27,851 nt of DNA from the NCBI GenBank assembly GCA_039029915.1, contig JBCCFD010000044.1:1-27851 (forward strand), written 5' to 3'. The position numbers were made by a program, and so were the translations under genes. Each line of letters begins with the position of its first letter. The first letter of the stretch is position 1. Below are positions 22,953-27,851 of this stretch, in pieces. The notes below the pieces were generated by a model. That model had not been told where the DNA came from, searched no databases, and worked only from the letters and a program-made list of their open reading frames with translations. Origin of the DNA: QQUD01 sp039029915. GTDB lineage: Bacteria > Chloroflexota > Anaerolineae > Promineifilales > Promineifilaceae.

Positions 22953-23070
22953 CTTAAGTGTTCCGAAGTTTCTAATTTGAAAACCGTGTTAGATAAAAGC
23001 TTCGGAACCTCGAGGAAACGAAGTTTATAGCCGTCGTTTTATTCTAAGCAGGAACTTCGTTTCACTTAAG
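22953..23070 (-). repeat. 118-bp dispersed element with terminal inverted repeats, copy B
   Basis: It begins with CTTAAGTGTTCCGAAGTTTC and ends with the inverse of CTTAAGTGAAACGAAGTTCC (16 of 20 identical). The whole element matches copy A (9571-9688) on the opposite strand without gaps, about 91%. It contains CCTCGAGG flanked by CTTCG/CGAAG, so it can fold into several hairpins. I see no target duplication and no open frame. It fills most of the 311-nt spacer between the response regulator and ridA. Confidence 0.88.
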
Positions 23071-23160
23071 CGTAACGGTTTTGAAATTTCTTTTTGTGAA
23101 TGGCTATTAGTATTCCGTTACAAAAGACAATTAAACTTCTTCCAGAGAAGGAATACTTAA

Positions 23161-23181
23161 AAACTTTGGTAACAAAGTAAT
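23161..23181 (-). terminator. 21-nt repeat after ridA (copy 2), weak terminator
   Basis: On the minus strand ACTTTG, TTAC, CAAAGT is followed by TTTT, a minimal terminator-like hairpin directly after the ridA stop. The 21 nt are identical to 20496-20516 behind trxA. A second small hairpin (CTTCT/AGAAG type, about 23137-23152) follows. Confidence 0.55.
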
Positions 23182-23561
23182 TAGCCAATTACGGCAATCA
23201 TTTCAACTTCAACGAGTGCGCCTAACGGTAACCCCGCCACTTGGAACGCCGAACGGGCTGGAGGAGCCTCATTAAAGTAGCTCGCATATACATCATTAAA
23301 CGCTTTATAGTGACCCAAATCAGCCATAAAAACGGTTGTTTTGACCACATTATCAAAATTTGTGCCAGCTTCTTCTAAAATTGCTTTCAAACTCTCCATA
23401 ACACGAGTAGCCTGAGCACTGATATCACCTTCTACCATTTTCCCTGTGACTGGGTCTAAAGGAACTTGCCCAGCTGTAAACAGCATGTTACCAAATTTGA
23501 TACCTTGAGAATAAGGGCCAACCGCCGCTGGGGCACCGCTGGTGCTAATCACTTCTTTCAT
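23181..23561 (-). CDS. ridA: RidA-family enamine/imine deaminase
   Basis: A 126-residue YjgF/YER057c/UK114 protein (RidA), which hydrolyses reactive enamine and imine intermediates made by PLP enzymes and so protects metabolism. Family landmarks are AAVGPYSQGIKFGNMLFTAGQVPLDP at the N-terminal half, SLKAILEEAGTNFDNVVKTTVFMADL, and PPARSAFQVAGLPLGALVEVEMIAV, which carries the substrate carboxylate-binding Arg and the final Glu. Length is typical. GAGAGGAG precedes the ATG. It is divergent from efp and probably transcribed alone. Confidence 0.95.
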   Translation of the reverse strand: MKEVISTSGAPAAVGPYSQGIKFGNMLFTAGQVPLDPVTGKMVEGDISAQATRVMESLKAILEEAGTNFDNVVKTTVFMADLGHYKAFNDVYASYFNEAPPARSAFQVAGLPLGALVEVEMIAVIG

Positions 23562-23824
23562 TGAAAACTCCTCTCTTTTGAGTGTCGCTATATGAGCAAT
23601 TACGTTTATTCATTGATATTCATAAGTTTATGATATACTTTGAAAAAATCCGAACTCAAACAATAAACAAAATATCTGAGATTTGTAAAATTTTTGTTAT
23701 CTCCTGAAATATGGTCTAAATTGATAGGCACCTTGATGCGCGAGTAGCAAAAATATAGACTCAGCCATTAGGATGCGCTTAATTCATTTAGACATTTGAG
23801 CGCTGTTTAAGGAGATTCATTTTC

Positions 23825-24382
23825 ATGATTGATGTCAATCAACTCCGTCGCGGTGTTAGCTTCACAAAAGACGGGAATTTATACAAAGTTACTGAATACG
23901 CCCACAATAAACCCGCTCGTGGAAAAGCGACAATTAAAGTCAACGTCAAGGATTTACGGTCTGGCTCAAATCTCGTTTTAAGCTTTACCTCAGGTGATCG
24001 CGTCGAAGATGTCCGCCTTGATAAAAGTGTTTATCAATACCTTTATGATGATGGTCAATTCTATGTTTTTATGCATCAAGAAACCTTTGAGCAAAAAGAT
24101 GTCAACCGCGCCGTGATGGATAACGATAAAGAGTTCCTTATTGATAATATGGAGCTTGAGCTGTTGACCTATGAGGGTGAGGTTTTGGATTATATTCTGC
24201 CGAAGTCTATGGAATTTGACGTAGTAGATGCTGAAAATGCAGTCGCTGGTGATACAGCAACCGGTGCCACGAAAGAAGTCATTACCCAAACGGGCTTGAA
24301 AGTTAAAACCCCCCTATTTGTCAAAGTTGGGGATCGCATCAAAGTCAACACTGATACAAAGGAGTATATTACCCGCGTATAA
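23825..24382 (+). CDS. efp: Translation elongation factor P
   Basis: A 185-residue, three-domain EF-P that rescues ribosomes stalled at proline stretches. It starts MIDVNQLRRGVSF and ends with the OB-fold motif TGLKVKTPLFVKVGDRIKVNTDTKEYITRV. The domain I loop that reaches the peptidyl-transferase centre reads HNKPARGKA, so the tip residue is Arg32, where E. coli and Bacillus types carry Lys. AAGGAGA precedes the ATG. Proline-rich stalks such as those of the two lipoproteins here would need this factor. It ends at a strong terminator. Confidence 0.96.
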   Translation: MIDVNQLRRGVSFTKDGNLYKVTEYAHNKPARGKATIKVNVKDLRSGSNLVLSFTSGDRVEDVRLDKSVYQYLYDDGQFYVFMHQETFEQKDVNRAVMDNDKEFLIDNMELELLTYEGEVLDYILPKSMEFDVVDAENAVAGDTATGATKEVITQTGLKVKTPLFVKVGDRIKVNTDTKEYITRV

Positions 24383-24418
24383 GCGACTTTTATAGACAAC
24401 ATAAATTGACTAATTTTG

Positions 24419-24459
24419 AGAGCTAGGGATTTTCAGTGGAAACTCCCTAGCTCTTTTTT
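24419..24459 (+). terminator. Intrinsic terminator of efp
   Basis: AGAGCTAGGGA and TCCCTAGCTCT pair over 11 bp; inside, TTTC and GAAA extend the stem. A run of six T follows. It lies 37 nt after the efp stop. Confidence 0.93.
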
Positions 24460-24534
24460 GTTGCAAATTACTACGCGAATATGATATGATGCCTCTATCC
24501 CGTTATGTCAATGTTTTTCGTATCTGGAGGAAAT

Positions 24535-24975
24535 ATGAAGTTTATTTTGCATGGTCAAAAAGCACTGTTCGTTTTGATTGTTGTGGTTTTTGTGTTGTTA
24601 ACAACGGCCGTTTCTACCTCCGCAGCCCCGTCTACCCATGATGAATCGACCACGCACACGGTTCAATACGGTGAGTATCTTGGTGGCATTGCCCATCATT
24701 ATGGTGTTACTGTTCAGGCGATCTTAGACGCCAATCCGCATGTTCACAATCCCAACCTTATCTACTATGGCACGGTTTTAGTTATCCCAACTGGACATAC
24801 GGCCGTTATTGCCCCACCGGTACAGCACTGTCGCTACCATCATTACGTGCGATATGGCGAATCGCTATCGGGTATCGCCTACTGGTATGGCGTCAGTCCA
24901 TACGCCATCGCTGAAGCCAACCACATCTATAATCTCAACCACATTTACAGTGGTCAATATTTGTGCGTCCCCTAA
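24535..24975 (+). CDS. Secreted protein with two LysM domains
   Basis: Signal peptide (MKFILHGQKALFVLIVVVFVLLTTAVSTSAA) followed by two LysM modules: about residues 40-83 (HTVQYGEYLGGIAHHYGVTVQAILDANP...VLVIP) and about 103-146 (HYVRYGESLSGIAYWYGVSPYAIAEANH...YLCVP). LysM binds N-acetylglucosamine chains of peptidoglycan or chitin. There is no catalytic domain, so it is a wall-binding or envelope protein of unknown partner. I chose ATG 24535 because CTGGAGG lies 6 nt upstream and the signal peptide then has the usual short basic start; the frame extends to 24505. His-rich stretches occur in both modules. Two ACGGCCGT octamers (24604, 24799). The transcript runs towards a hairpin split by an insertion. 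Confidence 0.88.
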   Translation: MKFILHGQKALFVLIVVVFVLLTTAVSTSAAPSTHDESTTHTVQYGEYLGGIAHHYGVTVQAILDANPHVHNPNLIYYGTVLVIPTGHTAVIAPPVQHCRYHHYVRYGESLSGIAYWYGVSPYAIAEANHIYNLNHIYSGQYLCVP

Positions 24976-24996
24976 AAAATCATAGTCAAACATGTT

Positions 24997-25138
24997 AAAC
25001 GTGATGGGTCTTGACGATAGGGATTTAATAAAGTTAGGACTTACGCAAATAGCGGTCACTGAGCCTGTCGAAGTGACTTTCTTAACCCTTCGACAGGCTC
25101 AGGGTGCGTAAGTCCTGAAAGTCAAACCCGTCACGTTT
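24997..25138. terminator. Terminator-like hairpin interrupted by a small insertion
   Basis: AAACGTGATGGGTCTTGAC (24997-25015) is the near-perfect inverse of GTCAAACCCGTCACGTTT (25121-25138), with one mismatch and one extra base. The arms lie between the convergent LysM and DUF885 genes. Removing 25035-25122 minus one copy of the 5-bp duplication brings them to within about 18 nt, a normal hairpin. Confidence 0.65.
25030..25122. mobile_element. 81-bp MITE-like element with 12-bp terminal inverted repeats and 5-bp target duplication
   Basis: Perfect termini AGGACTTACGCA (25036-25047) and TGCGTAAGTCCT (25105-25116). Inside, a second inverted pair CTGAGCCTGTCGAAG / CTTCGACAGGCTCAG forms a hairpin. 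One base outside each terminus lies AAAGT (25030-25034 and 25118-25122), consistent with a 5-bp target duplication. It has no coding capacity, so mobilisation must be in trans. The inner CTGAGCCTGTCGAAG palindrome is, from memory, widespread in unrelated bacterial genomes. Confidence 0.8.
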
Positions 25139-25159
25139 TATGATTGTTGCACCCAAGCC

Positions 25160-27025
25160 TTACTGTTCAGAAATATAGTTTTGCACTTCACGCTCTAAGA
25201 CATTTAACGGCAAACTACCCTGCCCAATCACCACATTGTGAAACGCTTTAATATCAAACTGCTCCCCTAATTGCTCCTCAGCTTCCTGACGCAGTTCCAC
25301 AAATTTAATCATACCAATCTTGTAAGCGGTGGCCTGCCCTGGCCAAACGATGTAGCGAGCAATTTGCCCTTGCACCATTCTTTGGGGAAGCCCCGTTTCT
25401 GCAACCATATAATCAACTGCTTCGTCAAAAGTCCACCCTTCGGAATGAATGCCAGTATCGACAACGAGTCGCGCGGCTCTAAACGCCTCTGCCTGAAGAC
25501 GGCCTAAATCACCGTACGGATCATCATCATAAAATCCTAGCTCTGCTGCTAAACGTTCTGCATAGAGGGCCCAGCCTTCAACGTAGCCCGTGAAGCTGGC
25601 CCCTTTACGGAAAGTCGGCAAATCGGGCAGCTCTTGCATAATGGCCAGTTGAAAGTGATGGCCCGGAATCGCCTCATGATAGGCTAAAGTCGGCATCGCA
25701 AACCTCGGCTCTGATCCAAAGGCGGAGGCATAGAATGCCCCCGGACGGGAACCGTCTACCGATGGACGAACGTAGTAGCCACCATTTTGAACCCCGATGA
25801 CAACAACATCAGCTTTTGGGGTTAAATCAAAGACATCTCCCACGTTTTGCTCGGCGTGGTCAATGATCGCCTCATACTCTTGGAGAATAGCTTGACCAGA
25901 TAAAAAACCGCTGTCCTGCGCAACACGGCCGTATAGCGTTGACAGGCTTTCGTTTTGAGGGTAGCCCAATTCATCAAAGATCAGGCGCATTTCAGCTTGA
26001 ATGCGCTCCAGGTCTTCCAAACCCATTTGATGTATTTCATCGGCAGAAAGCGTTGTCGTCGTGTGATGTTGCAGCGTATAGTTATAATAATTTTCCCCAT
26101 CGGGCAGCTTCCAAACCCCCTCATCGGTCGTTGCCAACTGTTCTAACTCAACCAAATAAGTTTCTAAAGCTTGATAAGCCGGAATAACAGAAGCTGCAAT
26201 CGCTTCGGCTGCTTCAGTTTTTAAAGTTTCTTTTTCTTCATCAGATAGCGCTTCTATTTCTTCTATTTTTTCAGCAAAGTTTGTAAAGAATACGGTTTCT
26301 TGAGCGGAAGCATCAGCAATTTGTCGGATTGCGGGCAGCGTCCATTGAAAGACAAACTTCGGTGGAATAATCTCCATCTCTCTCCGAATGTCTAATCCCT
26401 CTATCAATTGATCAAATTTTGTATCAACTTGAGTAAGGCGAGCCACATAATCTTCCGCCTCTTTTTTTGAGGTTAGCGGTTGAAGGTCTGTAAAGAAAAA
26501 TTGAGTTTGAAATTGAACGCTGGTAATAAAAAAGGTGACGGGATAATTGTGATACATAAATTGATGCGACCGAACGCGATCTTCCAGAAAATATTCGTAA
26601 ACATCATAAGAAAGCTGCTGCTCTGGCGTCAGCGTGCTCCGATCAAACGTATGCAGCTCGTCTAAAATGGCGCGCTCTAGGCTCTGTGTTTCTCGAATAT
26701 ACGCATCTGAAATGTCAGTCAATTTAGCTTCTTGAATATTATAAAGTTCATCAAGCCCAACTTCAGTTAGCAGTTCAGGGTCTCGTAAAAGCAGGGCGCT
26801 GTAGGACGTTTCAAAAAAGTCGTCGATTGATTGACCCCCTGGAGTAAAAGCCGAAGCGGCAGGCGTCTCCTCCGGCACTTGTGTCACAACGGCCGTTTCA
26901 CCCCCTCCAATGGGTTCGCCCTCCTCCGTGGCTTCCTGCACTAAGCTATCGGTTGCCGACCGACAGCCAGTTACGAAAAGAATGAGCATCGCAATCCAAG
27001 AAATTTTTAGTATAAACCGCATCAT
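25160..27025 (-). CDS. DUF885-family lipoprotein, putative metallopeptidase
   Basis: Lipoprotein signal with lipobox V-T-G-C (Cys21), a short Glu/Pro-rich linker, then a mainly helical domain of about 550 residues of the DUF885 family. The motif YHEAIPGHHFQ places His450, Glu451 and His456/His457 in an HExxxxHH-like zinc-site pattern; later conserved aromatic and Gly residues (FTGYVEGWALYAERLA, MVQGQIARYIVWPGQATAYKIG) match the family. DUF885 proteins are thought to be zinc-dependent peptidases, but the activity of this one is not shown. It should face the outside of the cell. The -10 box lies in the operator-like inverted repeat 27081-27114. Two ACGGCCGT octamers (25925, 26889). Confidence 0.9.
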   Translation of the reverse strand: MMRFILKISWIAMLILFVTGCRSATDSLVQEATEEGEPIGGGETAVVTQVPEETPAASAFTPGGQSIDDFFETSYSALLLRDPELLTEVGLDELYNIQEAKLTDISDAYIRETQSLERAILDELHTFDRSTLTPEQQLSYDVYEYFLEDRVRSHQFMYHNYPVTFFITSVQFQTQFFFTDLQPLTSKKEAEDYVARLTQVDTKFDQLIEGLDIRREMEIIPPKFVFQWTLPAIRQIADASAQETVFFTNFAEKIEEIEALSDEEKETLKTEAAEAIAASVIPAYQALETYLVELEQLATTDEGVWKLPDGENYYNYTLQHHTTTTLSADEIHQMGLEDLERIQAEMRLIFDELGYPQNESLSTLYGRVAQDSGFLSGQAILQEYEAIIDHAEQNVGDVFDLTPKADVVVIGVQNGGYYVRPSVDGSRPGAFYASAFGSEPRFAMPTLAYHEAIPGHHFQLAIMQELPDLPTFRKGASFTGYVEGWALYAERLAAELGFYDDDPYGDLGRLQAEAFRAARLVVDTGIHSEGWTFDEAVDYMVAETGLPQRMVQGQIARYIVWPGQATAYKIGMIKFVELRQEAEEQLGEQFDIKAFHNVVIGQGSLPLNVLEREVQNYISEQ

Positions 27026-27080
27026 GACTTCCTTTGTAAACTGAAATATCTAAAATGACCGCCAAAAAACCATTTAAAGA

Positions 27081-27114
27081 CCCTGTTTTGACACCGATTA
27101 TACACAAAACAGGG
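27081..27114 (-). promoter_or_regulatory. Promoter -10 box enclosed by a perfect 10-bp inverted repeat
   Basis: CCCTGTTTTG (27081-27090) and CAAAACAGGG (27105-27114) are exact inverses around a 14-nt centre. On the minus strand the centre holds a perfect TATAAT (27102-27097) serving the DUF885 gene, about 70 nt upstream of its ATG. The -35 region is poor. It looks like an operator that would block RNA polymerase when occupied. Confidence 0.6.
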
Positions 27115-27323
27115 GCAGGCTCGATATTTAAGTTTTTATTATGATGCGGACACGAATGATGCTAGCTGCGCGGAGGAGCAGGCTCAATTGGGCATTAGAA
27201 GATGTGGCAGAAATGGCGACAAATAAGGATCGCCTCTGTGGATCATTTACAACAGGCAGAATCATAGCTCACAAACCGAAAATTAATCCAAAAAGGCGAT
27301 CTTTTAGAAATACGAATAAGCCG
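27115..27323. other. Gene-free spacer between the DUF885 and DUF427 genes
   Basis: No credible gene is seen. A plus-strand frame from 27141 (87 codons) has no ribosome site, unusual composition and overlaps the DUF427 gene, so I treat it as chance. No clear terminator for the DUF427 gene was found. Confidence 0.5.
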
Positions 27324-27851
27324 TTACGACCATGCAGTCTTAGGTTTGGGCTGCAGCTCGCCGTCAAGATATATATCTACTTTTTCATTAAAGAAGCAGA
27401 GTAAATCTTTGATTTTTGGCGTTTCAGCAATTGGTGATGGGTAACCCCAAACGACGTTCTCGTGGGGTTTACCATCCACATTCACAGACCAATAGGAGGC
27501 TTCGCCTTTGTAGGGGCAAGCTGTTTTAAGGTCGGTAGATGTTAAAAATGCCATATTGACGTCTTCTTGGGGCAAATAGTAGCGGGTGGGCAGGCTTGTT
27601 TCAAAGAGGAGAAACGGCCGTTTTGATTCTGCTACGGTAACGCCATCCACCTCAATGCGGACGTGTCGGGAACTTGGGACTGTGTCAATTCGATGATACG
27701 GGTCGCGAGGATGAACAAAAATCTCCTCTTCTTCCTCATAAAAGTGATCCATCTTTTCCCAGCGGAACGTCACAAAATCTTTGACGCCCAATTTTGATTC
27801 ATCTGGATTAGTGTAGCTAAAGGCTGCATTTTCTGCTGTGCGATCGCCCAC
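27324..27851 (-). CDS. DUF427 domain protein, 5' end cut by the window
   Basis: The visible 175 residues contain a complete C-terminal DUF427 domain: VRIEVDGVTVAESKRPFLLFETSLPTRYYLP, CPYKGEASYWSV and NVVWGYPSPIAETPKIKDLLCFFNEKVDIYLDG, the usual core of this small beta-rich fold of unknown function. The first about 60 residues look like the end of a preceding domain; full-length relatives often carry two copies, so the gene probably starts beyond the window. A GTG at the very edge is not good evidence for a start. Function is unknown. One ACGGCCGT octamer (27614). Confidence 0.85.
   Translation of the reverse strand: MGDRTAENAAFSYTNPDESKLGVKDFVTFRWEKMDHFYEEEEEIFVHPRDPYHRIDTVPSSRHVRIEVDGVTVAESKRPFLLFETSLPTRYYLPQEDVNMAFLTSTDLKTACPYKGEASYWSVNVDGKPHENVVWGYPSPIAETPKIKDLLCFFNEKVDIYLDGELQPKPKTAWS

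Noticed and set aside
22981..22992. 12-nt match between copy B of the 118-bp element and the lacI operator region (9460-9471)
   Set aside because: Tens of 12-nt matches are expected by chance in a window of this size, and copy A does not preserve the sequence, so an operator role is unsupported.
25036..25116. Interpretation of the nested inverted repeats as an ordinary transcription terminator
   Set aside because: The perfect 12-bp termini and flanking 5-bp duplication point to an inserted element; no U-run follows on either strand.
27141..27404. An 87-codon plus-strand frame downstream of the DUF885 promoter
   Set aside because: No ribosome site, implausible Arg/Met-rich composition, and it overlaps the well-supported DUF427 gene on the other strand.
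1..27851. tRNA, rRNA, riboswitch or CRISPR loci
   Set aside because: Reading both strands I found no cloverleaf with a T-loop signature, no rRNA core sequences, no recognisable riboswitch core and no spaced direct repeats. A covariance-model scan would be more sensitive.

Overview
The window most resembles a chromosomal segment of a Chloroflexota bacterium, probably an Anaerolineae-type heterotroph. This rests on lipoproteins with long Thr/Pro/Glu ('TPTPEP') stalks, coenzyme F420 genes (CofE, F420:NADPH oxidoreductase), a CUT1 sugar ABC transporter without its own ATPase, a LysM protein and moderate GC. No rRNA, tRNA, CRISPR array, transposase or phage gene was found. The assignment is an inference from gene content.

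Layout. 1-735: stalked lipoprotein, tail-to-tail with a zinc-type dehydrogenase (732-1682, minus). 1871-9390 (minus): a sucrose/fructan utilisation locus transcribed lacI, solute-binding protein, permease, permease, GH32 beta-fructosidase. The binding protein is two nearly identical domains fused in one 879-residue lipoprotein. A promoter with three tandem 13-bp operator-like repeats lies upstream of lacI. 9697-11935 (plus): CBM48 protein, HAD phosphatase/phosphoglucomutase-like enzyme, Crp/Fnr regulator, small thioredoxin-fold protein. 12202-14192 (plus): HupE/UreJ Ni/Co-transporter-like protein and two tandem DUF6512-like membrane paralogues behind a promoter with a perfect 13+13 bp palindrome. 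14317-15609: PadR regulator divergent from a membrane protein, with a 46-bp perfect palindrome between them. 15746-19983 (minus): SsnA-type amidohydrolase, F420:NADPH oxidoreductase, CofE and a glycosidase-like lipoprotein. 20165-20491: thioredoxin. 20555-22869 (minus): PhoB/PhoR-type two-component pair. 23181-24975: RidA (minus), EF-P, LysM protein. 25160-27851 (minus): DUF885 lipoprotein and a DUF427 protein cut by the window edge.

The most striking feature is not a gene. The palindromic octamer ACGGCCGT occurs 26 times (about 0.4 expected for equal base use), always inside coding sequence, in all three codon phases, and 13 times within AACGGCCGTT. This resembles the cyanobacterial HIP1 phenomenon with a different sequence. 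It is absent from two blocks of over 5 kb.

Smaller repeats decorate the spacers: a 118-bp element with terminal inverted repeats in two inverted copies (about 91% identical), an 81-bp MITE-like insertion with a 5-bp target duplication that split a terminator-like hairpin, a 21-nt palindromic sequence just after the trxA and ridA stops, and three spacers built of degenerate 7-8-bp repeats with complementary arms, like cyanobacterial STRR sequences.
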